From assembly GCA_009992505.1 (NCBI GenBank), contig JAACVI010000225.1, positions 1 to 34,176 on the forward strand: DNA of 34,176 bases. The letters are read 5' to 3'. Every line of letters begins with the position of its first letter. Position 1 is the first letter of the stretch. Source of the stretch: Myxococcales bacterium (GTDB taxonomy: Bacteria > Myxococcota_A > Polyangia > Polyangiales > Houyiibacteriaceae). The position numbers and the translations under genes were made by a program. This document shows positions 22,098 through 31,113 of this stretch, piece after piece. A model generated the notes under the pieces. The model was not told the DNA's origin. It made no database searches and worked only from the letters and a program-made list of their open reading frames with translations.

Positions 22098-22970
22098 TCA
22101 CGGCCCCGTGCTGAGTTCGCCCAGCTTGTCCCGCGCTGCCTTCAAGTAGTGGGCAGGCGCGTCCTCGCCCGCCGAGTCCACATACTTCTTCAAGTAGCGA
22201 CGACCTTCCTCGCGATTGCCCTCGAGGGCATACGTCCAGCCGAGGGAGAAGAGCGCGTCGGGCATGGACGGCACCACGTCGAGCGCGGCACGGAACTGCA
22301 AGATGGCGCGCGTGTTGTCGTGCTGCTGCTGATACACGGTGCCCAGAAGGTGGTGCAGGTGCGCCTCCTCCTCCGTTCCCGGCATCGCCACCTCGAGCCC
22401 GGACTCGAGCACTTGCCCCGCCTGCTCGGGATATCCCAGCTCGGCGTAGAGCCGACCGAGCTGCGAGTAGGCCTGGAGGAAACGTGGACCATGCTCGATG
22501 GAGTCGCTGTAGTGCTGCAGCGCGCTCTGTATGTCGTCGAGCTCCTCGTCGACCTGGGCGAGCTTGTAGTACGCCTTGAACAACGAGCCATCGATCTCGA
22601 TCGCCTTCTGCAGGGCTTGCTTGGCGCCGTTCCAATCTTCGAGCTGCATCAGCACGGTGCCCAGCTTCTCGGGATAGCCCGCGACCTCACCGTTGATGGC
22701 GATGGCCTGGTTCAAGTCTTCCTTGGCGCGATCGAAGTGACGCAGCTCGATGTGCACCAGGGCCAGGTTGTAGAACGCCTGGTCGTTCGTGCGATCGATG
22801 GCCGTCGCCCGTTCCAGCGCCTTGGTGGCGTCGATGAAACGCTGCTGCTGAGCGTAGACCACCCCTTGGTTCATCTGGTTCATCGACTCCACGCGTTCGC
22901 GAGAGCAGTTGCCCCCGGTCAGGACGAGGATCGCGAGGGGAACCAGGACGAAAATCTCGAGCCGCTTCAT
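22098..22970 (-). CDS. TPR lipoprotein
   Basis: ATG at 22970: MKRLEIFVLVPLAILVLTGGNCSRERVESMNQMNQGVVYAQQQRFIDATKALERATAIDRTNDQAFYNLALVHIELRHFDRAKEDLNQAI... Lipobox LTGGNC followed by tandem TPRs. The N-terminal part of the listed 348-aa ORF is probably untranslated. Confidence 0.88.
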   Translation of the reverse strand: MKRLEIFVLVPLAILVLTGGNCSRERVESMNQMNQGVVYAQQQRFIDATKALERATAIDRTNDQAFYNLALVHIELRHFDRAKEDLNQAIAINGEVAGYPEKLGTVLMQLEDWNGAKQALQKAIEIDGSLFKAYYKLAQVDEELDDIQSALQHYSDSIEHGPRFLQAYSQLGRLYAELGYPEQAGQVLESGLEVAMPGTEEEAHLHHLLGTVYQQQHDNTRAILQFRAALDVVPSMPDALFSLGWTYALEGNREEGRRYLKKYVDSAGEDAPAHYLKAARDKLGELSTGP

Positions 22971-23177
22971 GCAGTTTGCTCCTAGGACACAGCGATGGGT
23001 CGGCCGACCACACCGGCCGGGCGATAGTACGGGAGAAGACGCCCCAGGCTCAACCGCAAAACGGGGTCGAAGAGCGGGTTTCGATCGTGAATTGCGACAC
23101 GCGCGCGCCACGTGAACGCGTCGAAGGGCCACGGCGACAGCCATGGCCCTTCGGCGGATCTGGAAGCCAGGGAGGCG

Positions 23178-25160
23178 TCAGCCGCCCGAGGCCGTGAGCA
23201 TGAAGGGATAGTTGACGATGACGATGCCACCGCCGTCGGGTGCCGGGAAGGTCCAGCGTCGCACCGCGCCAGCGACGCAGCTCTCGACCGCTTGGTTACG
23301 CAGCGTGGTGTCCTGCACCATCGAGGTCTGGACCGCGCCGCTCGCGGAGATGATGAAGCGCACCGTGACGCGACCCTCGAGGTCGGGACGCTGGTTCAGC
23401 TCCTGCTCGTAGCAGAAACGCACCTCGTTGACGTGCCGACGAATGACTCGCTGAATGACCTCGCGGGAGAGCGAGCCGCGGACATCGGCCGCGCCGGAGC
23501 GAATCTGGGGCACGCGAGCCGCGCGACCGTGGAAGCCACCGGCGCCCTGGCCGTAGCCGTTTCCTTCGCCGCCGCCACCACCATGACCGATGGTGCCGAG
23601 GTTGCCGAGGCCGATCGTGCCCTCACCGGTACCACCGCCACCGCGACCGGTGCCGTGCAGACCGAGACCACCGAAGCCGAAGTTCTCACCAATCTGGTCG
23701 CCCATCAACGCACCCAAGGCGCTCATCGGGTCGTTGCCCAGAGCCGTGTCCGCGCCATAAGGCGAGGTGGGCGAGTTCCACGAACCCGTCATCGAACGCA
23801 GGGTGCCGAGGACACCGGCGTTGCGCGCCATCTCCTGGGCCGCATCGCGCGCCATGTGCGGGTCTTCGTTGTCCTGCGGACCTTCGATGGCGTAGCGGTT
23901 GTTGGTCTTCTTGGACTCTTTCTTGCCCATCTGACCTTCTTCGTCCTTGTGGCGCTTGCCCTTGCCGCCCTCGTCGTCGTCCTGATTGCTCTCCTGCAAC
24001 CAGTCGGGCGTCTCCTCCTCCTGGGTCTCCGGCGGCTCCATCAGGTACTGCACCAAGCGCGAGTCCGCGTTGAGCAAGTCGAGGGAGAGGGAGGCCGAGT
24101 TCGGCGGCGCGAAGTAGAAGAGCACCAGCATCAGCCCGAAGACCAGCATCGAGCCGCCGATGTAGAAGAACGGCGTGTAGTCGATGCCCGTCATGCCGGC
24201 GCCGATGCGCTTGCCCGCGTTCACGGGTCGCACGACGAAGGTGAACTCGCGGTGATGAATGCGCGCCGTGGCGCCTGCGGGGAGCGCGTATTGCTTGGCG
24301 CCAGGCAGCTCGGCGCACGCGCTGAGTCGCCCCTGCGCGTCGAGGTCCGTCAGGCTCATCGTCTGGTCACCGACCGTGACCTCGCCCGTGGCCCCCGCCG
24401 GGATCACCGCGGCCACACCACCACCCGCTTCGACGCAGACGGGCATGCGCGAGGTTCCCAGGGCCTCTTCGCCGAGGAAGTAGTCGACCTGCTCCTTGCC
24501 CACCGCTTCGCCCACGTAGTAGCTGCGTGCGGGGGAGAGGTGGTCGACGTTCAGGACGCTCTTGTCGCCCCACATGACGACGACCTCGACGGCCTGCTCG
24601 GTCGTCTCGACCTCCTCCGGGGAGACAGGCGGTCCGCTGGCGACGATGCCGTACTGCACCTGGTCGGGGTCGACCGGCGCGGCGCTCACCGCAGCAGCCG
24701 GAGCCGCGAAGGGGTTGGGCAGCGCGGCGCCCGCGGCGAAGGGATTCGGGATGGCGGGCTTCACCACGGGTGCGGGCATCGGCGCGGGCGGAGCCGACGG
24801 CATCGCCACCGCGGCCACACCGCCCCCAGCCGCTGCGTCGTCCTCCGCTACGGCGGCGCCGATCTCGACCTCTACTCGGGTATCACCGAGCAGGATCTCA
24901 TCGCCGTTCTCGAGCTTGCACTTGTTGACCTTCTTGCCGTTGACCACCGTGCCCGAGGCCGAGCCCAGGTCGATGATGAAGATCTCGTCGGGGCCGCTGA
25001 CCTCGATCACCGCGTGCATACGAGAGACGTTGTCGTCGTCGATGCGCAAGTGACTGGAAGGCAGCTTGCCCACCTTGATGATGTCCTGCTCGAGTTCTTC
25101 CGTACGAATCAACTCCCCGCCGGAGTAGATGCGGAATGTCATCGGGATCTTGTTGCTCAC
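23178..25160 (-). CDS. FHA-domain, single-TM, Gly-rich protein with AgmX/PglI-type C-terminal domain (GltG/PglI-like)
   Basis: FHA: IIKVGKLPSSHLRIDDDNVSRMHAVIEVSGPDEIFIIDLGSASGTVVNGKKV; TM: YIGGSMLVFGLMLVLFYFA; Gly-rich linker GRGGGGTGEGTIGLGNLGTIGHGGGGGEGNGYGQGAGG; TonB-like tail VNEVRFCYEQELNQRPDLEGRVTVRFIISASGAVQTSMVQDTTLRNQAVESCVAGAVRRWTFP. GTG at 25160 (VSNKIPMTFRIY) preceded by GAGG is the likely start. Confidence 0.9.
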   Translation of the reverse strand: MSNKIPMTFRIYSGGELIRTEELEQDIIKVGKLPSSHLRIDDDNVSRMHAVIEVSGPDEIFIIDLGSASGTVVNGKKVNKCKLENGDEILLGDTRVEVEIGAAVAEDDAAAGGGVAAVAMPSAPPAPMPAPVVKPAIPNPFAAGAALPNPFAAPAAAVSAAPVDPDQVQYGIVASGPPVSPEEVETTEQAVEVVVMWGDKSVLNVDHLSPARSYYVGEAVGKEQVDYFLGEEALGTSRMPVCVEAGGGVAAVIPAGATGEVTVGDQTMSLTDLDAQGRLSACAELPGAKQYALPAGATARIHHREFTFVVRPVNAGKRIGAGMTGIDYTPFFYIGGSMLVFGLMLVLFYFAPPNSASLSLDLLNADSRLVQYLMEPPETQEEETPDWLQESNQDDDEGGKGKRHKDEEGQMGKKESKKTNNRYAIEGPQDNEDPHMARDAAQEMARNAGVLGTLRSMTGSWNSPTSPYGADTALGNDPMSALGALMGDQIGENFGFGGLGLHGTGRGGGGTGEGTIGLGNLGTIGHGGGGGEGNGYGQGAGGFHGRAARVPQIRSGAADVRGSLSREVIQRVIRRHVNEVRFCYEQELNQRPDLEGRVTVRFIISASGAVQTSMVQDTTLRNQAVESCVAGAVRRWTFPAPDGGGIVIVNYPFMLTASGG

Positions 25161-25386
25161 GATCGCCTCGACTGCTGGCGGCCACTTCGACGTGGCGCGC
25201 CTCAAAGAATCTCAGGGGTGGATGACTCGCCATCGAGCCAGCGCTAGGACAGACACCAGGGACGGCCGCAGGTTCCGCTCTCGGATTACAAAAGCAGCGG
25301 CTCGACTTTGACCAGGCTAACGTAGACCAGGCCCGAGGTAGACCGGGCAGCCAGGTCCCAGGAAGACCCGGCCCAGGGCGACTCGC

Positions 25387-25677
25387 TCAGAGGTCCTCGA
25401 CGGACTTGAGCATCTCGGGGATGAAGTGTTCGCGAATACGGATCAGCGAGGCGCGCTGTCCCCGGCGACGGACGTTCAGCATCTCGCCGTCCGGCCTGAC
25501 CAGATCGCCCGAGACGACATCGTCCTCGAAGTCATAGGTGGTGGCGTCGCCGCCCCCACCCCCGCTGCCGGCCGTTCCAGCCGTGTCCTGCGCGGAGGCG
25601 AAGCTCGGCGCGAGCGGTAGGGCCATGCCCGCGGTCAGCGAGAGCAGGATCATCGTCTTCGTCATTGGCTTGGTCAT
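25387..25677 (-). CDS. Small exported protein (GltF-position candidate)
   Basis: ATG at 25677 preceded by AGAGG: MTKPMTKTMILLSLTAGMALPLAPSFASAQDTAGTAGSGGGGGDATTYDFEDDVVSGDLVRPDGEMLNVRRRGQRASLIRIREHFIPEMLKSVEDL; clear signal peptide. Confidence 0.8.
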   Translation of the reverse strand: MTKPMTKTMILLSLTAGMALPLAPSFASAQDTAGTAGSGGGGGDATTYDFEDDVVSGDLVRPDGEMLNVRRRGQRASLIRIREHFIPEMLKSVEDL

Positions 25678-25847
25678 CTCGAACCTCTTGGCGGCCGAAC
25701 TGTCGGGTCGAAAGAATAGCGTCACGGCTGGGCCGTGGTCAACGCCGCCCCCACGAGGAGTACGACTATCGCACGGTGATGTAAGAAAGTTCGCACTCGA
25801 GGAGGTCGCCGCAGGGCCACGACGTGGCCATGCGCTGACCCATGGGG

Positions 25848-27320
25848 CTAGTTGCCCTGGGGTGCCGGAGCGGTCCCGCCCCCGGGAGCGGGCTGCGCTT
25901 GTTGTCGTTGCTGGGCGTCGGCCTCGCGCTGCATCTGCTCGGCCTCGCGCTGCATCTGCTCGCCCTCGCGGAGAGCGTCGATCGTCTGCTGGATGATCTG
26001 CAGGCGACCTGGACGACAGGCGTTGGCCCGCGCAGCACGCCGACGACGCTGGGCGGCGGTGCCGTGCTGGGACCTCTCCTCACGGCAATGGTGGGTGACC
26101 TGTTCCAGTGCATCGGCGTAGCGGGTGTGATTGCCCGCCTTGGCCACGAACTGGTCGAAGTAGCCCTTGGCGCGCAGCAGATCGGGCTCCGCGCCGCTCA
26201 GGTAGTTGTGAAAGAGCACGCCGAGGTTGAAGTAGGCCTCGGGACGGTTCCCGTCGAGCTCGATGGCGTGCTCGTAATGCGCCTGCGCTTGGTCGTAATG
26301 CTCGAGTCCACGCTGCGCCGCCCCGAGCCCGATCACGGCGTCGTAGTCCGTGGGCCGCAGCGCCACGGCGCGCGCGAAGGATCGCCGTGCATCCTCGTAG
26401 CCACGGAAGCTCAAGGTGATCTCGGCGAAGTTCATGTGCGCCTCGAACATGTTGTCGTCCAAGGCGACGGCACGCTCGAAGAGCCGAAGGGCCTCGATGA
26501 TGTCGCCCTTGCGCATCTTCGCTAGCCCCCAGGTGTTGTAGATGGGCGCGTAGTCGTGGTTGATCAGCTGGGCCTGGCGGCAAACGACCTCCGCCAGATC
26601 GAGGGAGGACTGGCGCACTTGGCGATCGTTCGTCCGCGCCTGATCCAGATAGAGCAGCGCCATCTCGCTGAACGCGGGCAGGTAGCTCGAGTCGATGGCC
26701 AACCCGCGGCGCAGATTGCTCAACGCCTCGGCGAGGTTGGCCGCACCGCCAGCCCGCCTCTGCACGATGGCCAGGTTCACGTAGCCCGAGGTGCACTGGG
26801 GATCGTCGTGAATGGCGCGTTGGAAGGCACCCTGGGCGCCCGCCGTGTTGCCGCTCTGCAGATCGAGCAGCCCGATGGCCACCCGAGCTCGGCACAGCTG
26901 GGCGTTCGCCTGCAGGGCCTGGTTGTAGTAGCGACGGGACTTGTCGGTGTCGTGACAGCGATCGGCGCTGAGCCCCGCCATGTAGAGAGCCTCGGCGAAG
27001 TGTCCGCCTTGAGCCTCGTTGGCCTGCTCGAAATGCGAGATCGAGTCGTCGCACGCCTGCTGGTTCCAGCCGCGGGTCTCGTAGCCGTTGAAGGCCGCGA
27101 CGCCGGCGGTCCAGCGGTCGTGCGCCTCCTCGGTCACGCCCTCACCACCGGCCGTGTGAATGGCACGGCCGCTGGCGTCGGTCGCTGGGGGGGTCGTGCT
27201 CCCGCCACCCGAGCCTCCGGAGCCACCTCCGCAGGCCGTGAGACCGAAGAAGGCGATGGCCAAGGACGCTCCGAGGGCACCTCGCTGCGTTGCCAAGGGG
27301 CTATGGATGAACTTCTTCAT
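25848..27320 (-). CDS. TPR lipoprotein (AglT/GltE-like)
   Basis: MKKFIHSPLATQRGALGASLAIAFFGLTACGGGSGGSGGGS (lipobox LTAC), then tandem TPRs (ALRLFERAVALDDNMFEAHMNFAEITLSFRGYEDARRSFARAVALRPTDYDAVIGLGAAQRGLEHYDQAQAHYEHAIELDGNRPEAYFNLGVLF). Start overlaps the upstream stop (ATGA, 27317-27320). Confidence 0.87.
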   Translation of the reverse strand: MKKFIHSPLATQRGALGASLAIAFFGLTACGGGSGGSGGGSTTPPATDASGRAIHTAGGEGVTEEAHDRWTAGVAAFNGYETRGWNQQACDDSISHFEQANEAQGGHFAEALYMAGLSADRCHDTDKSRRYYNQALQANAQLCRARVAIGLLDLQSGNTAGAQGAFQRAIHDDPQCTSGYVNLAIVQRRAGGAANLAEALSNLRRGLAIDSSYLPAFSEMALLYLDQARTNDRQVRQSSLDLAEVVCRQAQLINHDYAPIYNTWGLAKMRKGDIIEALRLFERAVALDDNMFEAHMNFAEITLSFRGYEDARRSFARAVALRPTDYDAVIGLGAAQRGLEHYDQAQAHYEHAIELDGNRPEAYFNLGVLFHNYLSGAEPDLLRAKGYFDQFVAKAGNHTRYADALEQVTHHCREERSQHGTAAQRRRRAARANACRPGRLQIIQQTIDALREGEQMQREAEQMQREADAQQRQQAQPAPGGGTAPAPQGN

Positions 27321-30300
27321 GACGCACCTCCGGCAGGGCTTGCGGCATCTGTGGCCGGCTCCGTGTCCTCGTCATCGCCTGTGCTCAGTTCGACGGCGCC
27401 AGGATCACCCAAGGGCGCGTTCATGTAGCTCGGCGCACCGCGCAGCTCTGCGGCGACCGGGTACTGCCTCGGGTTGAGTCGGTTCAGCTCGCTCTCGCAG
27501 ATGGTCGAGTACTCGTTGAACCAACGCACGTTCGTGGCTGTCCGCAGACAGAATTCGAACTTGCTGATGGCCTGAACCCGGACTGGCTCGAGCGGACCAT
27601 CGAAGGCGTCTACGTAGATGTCGTAGAGCTCCGGGTCCGCCTCGATCTCCTCCGGGACAGGCGCGTCCTGCACGGCATCGATGATGCTGATGTACATCTG
27701 GCCGATGCGTGCCGCGGCAGCGATCTGCCACGGGGGCGACTCCAAGGTCACAGCGTCCGTGACGGGCACGCGCAGCGCCGCGACCTTGTTGTACTCGGTT
27801 TCCGTGGCCTGCAGCGCAGTCTGCTTGGCCTGGATCCAAGCCATGAACTCGGTCTGCGCCCACTGGTTCACCCGGTCGAGGCTTCGACCGCCGCTATAGC
27901 GCGGGAAGTGAATGGTCTGGAACTCCGCGAATTTGTACTCGGCCAAGTAGAAGAGCGACTGCGCCGTCGAATCGACCGCCTCTCGAAGCCAGGCGACCTT
28001 CTCTCCCTGGGTGCCATCGAGGGCGTTGATGGCCTCGGGAGTTCCCTCCCAAGCGTGGGCCGCGGCTTCGAAGAAGCGCTTGGCGTCGTCCTTCCGATCC
28101 AGGCTCCAGTAGGCCATGGCGATCTTCAGGTTGGCGCTGATCAGCTGGTGCGGCATCGCCGTGCGACGGTAGTCGCGCAGGTAGCGCTTGTAGTGGTCGA
28201 TCACCCTCGACCAGCTCTCCGCGCGCTCGTAGATGGATCCGAGAGCGAAGACGACCTCGGAGGTCTGACGCGGCAGAGAGCGCTTGTAGTTGCGAGCGAA
28301 GAGCGCGACGTCCGCCTCTGCCTTGTCCGGCTGGTTCAACCCCAGCCGGAAGAAGACGGCGTTCTGAAGCGCCTCGGAGGCGATGGCGCAGGTGCCGCCT
28401 TCGCGTTCGGCGTCGGTGCAACCGTGGCCGTCCTCGCCGGGGAAGCGGCGAGCGAACTGCTCGTAGTAGTCCGCCGCCTGTTCATAGAAGGCCAAGGCGT
28501 GGAAGTTCGCGCCCACCAGGTAGACGGCGCGTTTGGCCCACTCGCTGTCCGCGTAGCGCGTGATGAGCACCTTGCGCACCTGGATCGCGCGACCGAGGAG
28601 ATGAGCCGCCTCGAAGTTGAGCGCCGCGTTGTAGAGCACCTCGTCGAGACGTCCGCACTCCTGGAAGCGGCGGAAGATGCGCACGTAGGTCGAAGCCGCG
28701 CGCTTGTAGTTCTGCTGCTCCTGGAGGCCCTCCGCCTCCTTTCGAAGCACGTCACATCGAAGCTGTTGCAGCGTGCCGCACAGCGTCTCGTGATCCGCGA
28801 GTTTCTCAGCCGTGGAACAGTAGGCGGCGAAGAGCGGCTCGATGTTGTCCTTGATCTCGAGGATGCAGCTCAAGCGATGGGGTTCGCGCATGGCGCCCAT
28901 CACGTTCAAGGAATCGAGGTAGAGGTTCGCCGCGTACTCGGCGAGATCGCTGTCCGTGTTGTTAAGCGCGATGTCGCGGAACAGGACGGCGGCCTCCTCG
29001 TAGTGGTTCGACTCGTAGTAGATGCGAGCCTCGCGATACTTGATCGTCGCGAGATCCTCGCTGTCCGGCACGAAGCAGCGGTAGCGACGGAAGGCATTGA
29101 TCATGCCCTCCTCGAGCGCGGTGAACTCACGCTGACGGTACTGCGCCTGCGGATCTTCAGGCTCGGCGGCTCGCCGACCGCGTCGACCGCGTCTGCCCGA
29201 CGAAGCACTGCCACGGACGTCCCGCTCCCGCCCCTGGTACTGCTGCTGGTACAGGTTGTTGTAGCAAATCACCGAAGCGTAGGCGGCGTCCGAGGTGAAC
29301 TCGCCCTGCGGATTCATCTCCACGACGGTGTCGTAGGCAGGTCCACATCGGGCCCAGTCCTCCATCTTCCACAAGAGCTCCGCGTAGTAGTAGGAGACCT
29401 TGTAGGCCGTGGGCCAATCGCGCCTGTCGATGTCCGGATACTCGAGGTCGCCCATGTCGGGGAACTTCGAGAGCAGGAGCTGATAGAGCCCCGACGCCAG
29501 AGTCATCGTGCCGCGATCGTTGGTACCCGGCTGGGTGTCCGTGCCGATCGCCTCTCGGTGCCAAGCCGTGGCCAACCAGGCCAAGGTCTGCGCCGTCTCG
29601 GCCTTGCATTGAAGTAGCGCGTCGGCGGCATGCCCGCTTGCGGCGGTGTAGGCGTCATAGACGTCGACCAGGCGTTGGAGCTCGCGGCTCTGCTCTGCCT
29701 TGGGTCGCGACGAGATCACCGCGTTGGTGACGCGTGCCTGCCAGTAACAGAGCTTGTCGCTGTTCGCGTTCTCGCTCATCAGGCTGTGGTAGACGCCGAT
29801 CGCCTCCGGCCATTGACCTGTGTCGAAGTAGAGTTCGCCGAGATGTTCGAGCATCTCGATGGCTTCGGCGTCATTGCTTGCGTAGCGTCTGAAGAACTCG
29901 AGCGCTCGGCCGGGTGTACCGACTTGCGCGTAAGGTAGAATCAATTCTCGCCGCGCTTGTCGCGCCAGGTTGGCCGCGTCCGTGGCGTCAGGATTCTGGG
30001 TCGCGAATTCGACCACTTCGACGAATTTCTGCAGGGCGCCGCGGAAGTCCTGTTGGTTGTAGGCTGCCCACGCGGTCTTGTAGAGCGCGTAGCCGTAGAC
30101 ACGGTTCTGCTCCGGTGGGAACTCCGTGACTTTTTCGTAGAAGCGCTGCGCCGCTGCCATGTCGCCGTCTTGGAAGAAGAACTCGGCGAAGGAGAGGTAG
30201 GCGTTCGGGATGAACCGGCTCTGGGGATAGCCCTTGATCAGGCGGTGATAGACCTGCCGGGCGCGGTCGCGCTGCTGCAGCTCGTCCAGGGCGAACGCCA

Positions 30301-31108
30301 GCGAGAAGAGCACCTCGTCCATGCGCCGATAGTCCGGATGGTCACGCACCAAGATGGCGTAGGTCTGGATCGCCTGCTGGCGCGACTCGTCGAGCGCGGC
30401 CTGGGCCGTCCGCTGACTGCCACGCGCCTGCGTGCAGTTCTGCGCGTTCTTCTGGACGCGGCAGGCTTGATAGATCGGATCGTCGAAGGAGCGCACCCGC
30501 GCGGTGAGCGACTGCTGCATCTCGAAGTAGGTCTCCGCGAGGCGCAGGAGGATGTCCGGGCGCTGCGGGTTGTTCGCCCGGGTGTTCTGCACCAGACGAC
30601 GGAGAATCTGCACCTCGCGCTGGAGGATGGTGAACGCGCGGGCTTGGGTCTGCTCGCGGTTCTGCGCCGTGCTCGAGTCGATCGTGATCGAGGGTCCGGT
30701 CGGCCCTTGCTTCTTGGTCTCCTTGGTCTGCACCTCCGCGGTCCGCAGATGGGACGCGGGTGCCGTGCCCGTGGACGCGGCTGCGTGAGCAGGAGCGTTG
30801 CTCGGGCACTGGGCCACCGACTGGCTGGCGCGCGGCGAGATGCAGACGCCGTTGTCGACGGCTGGCGCGCTCGCTCCACGTTGGCCCGCGGCCGCCGTGG
30901 CGGGCTGGTCCGCGTCGTCGTCCGCGTCGTCGTCCGCGTCGTCGTCCGCGGCCGGCGTGGCCGGCGCGGCCTGGCGATGTGCCGGGCGCGCCCGGCGGCC
31001 TCGATGACGGCGCTGAGCGTCGGCGACCGAGGCGCTGCCGAGGCAGATGATCATGAGCACGCTCAGCGTGCTCAGCAGATCGCGCAACGAGAATCGTCTG
31101 CTTCCCAT
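27317..31108 (-). CDS. Large exported TPR protein (AgmU/GltD-like)
   Basis: ORF 27317..31126; ATG at 31108 gives MGSRRFSLRDLLSTLSVLMIICLGSASVADAQ signal peptide, then an Ala/Asp-rich region and multiple TPR-like repeats (ILLRLAETYFEMQQSL, VLFSLAFALDELQQRDRARQVYHRLIKGYPQSRFIPNAYLSFAEFFF, HLGELYFDTGQWPEAIGVYHSLM). Confidence 0.87.
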   Translation of the reverse strand: MGSRRFSLRDLLSTLSVLMIICLGSASVADAQRRHRGRRARPAHRQAAPATPAADDDADDDADDDADQPATAAAGQRGASAPAVDNGVCISPRASQSVAQCPSNAPAHAAASTGTAPASHLRTAEVQTKETKKQGPTGPSITIDSSTAQNREQTQARAFTILQREVQILRRLVQNTRANNPQRPDILLRLAETYFEMQQSLTARVRSFDDPIYQACRVQKNAQNCTQARGSQRTAQAALDESRQQAIQTYAILVRDHPDYRRMDEVLFSLAFALDELQQRDRARQVYHRLIKGYPQSRFIPNAYLSFAEFFFQDGDMAAAQRFYEKVTEFPPEQNRVYGYALYKTAWAAYNQQDFRGALQKFVEVVEFATQNPDATDAANLARQARRELILPYAQVGTPGRALEFFRRYASNDAEAIEMLEHLGELYFDTGQWPEAIGVYHSLMSENANSDKLCYWQARVTNAVISSRPKAEQSRELQRLVDVYDAYTAASGHAADALLQCKAETAQTLAWLATAWHREAIGTDTQPGTNDRGTMTLASGLYQLLLSKFPDMGDLEYPDIDRRDWPTAYKVSYYYAELLWKMEDWARCGPAYDTVVEMNPQGEFTSDAAYASVICYNNLYQQQYQGRERDVRGSASSGRRGRRGRRAAEPEDPQAQYRQREFTALEEGMINAFRRYRCFVPDSEDLATIKYREARIYYESNHYEEAAVLFRDIALNNTDSDLAEYAANLYLDSLNVMGAMREPHRLSCILEIKDNIEPLFAAYCSTAEKLADHETLCGTLQQLRCDVLRKEAEGLQEQQNYKRAASTYVRIFRRFQECGRLDEVLYNAALNFEAAHLLGRAIQVRKVLITRYADSEWAKRAVYLVGANFHALAFYEQAADYYEQFARRFPGEDGHGCTDAEREGGTCAIASEALQNAVFFRLGLNQPDKAEADVALFARNYKRSLPRQTSEVVFALGSIYERAESWSRVIDHYKRYLRDYRRTAMPHQLISANLKIAMAYWSLDRKDDAKRFFEAAAHAWEGTPEAINALDGTQGEKVAWLREAVDSTAQSLFYLAEYKFAEFQTIHFPRYSGGRSLDRVNQWAQTEFMAWIQAKQTALQATETEYNKVAALRVPVTDAVTLESPPWQIAAAARIGQMYISIIDAVQDAPVPEEIEADPELYDIYVDAFDGPLEPVRVQAISKFEFCLRTATNVRWFNEYSTICESELNRLNPRQYPVAAELRGAPSYMNAPLGDPGAVELSTGDDEDTEPATDAASPAGGAS
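30908..30950. repeat. 12-bp tandem repeat (gtccgcgtcgtc, three full copies plus 7 bp)
   Basis: Direct reading at 30908-30950; encodes the DDDADDDADDDAD tract near the N-terminus of the GltD-like protein. Confidence 0.9.
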
Positions 31109-31113
31109 CTTCC

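Noticed and set aside
23112-25247. 711-aa plus-strand ORF antisense to the FHA protein
   Set aside because: Opposite strand carries FHA, TM and AgmX/PglI motifs; the His/Arg/Asp-rich translation is a shadow frame.
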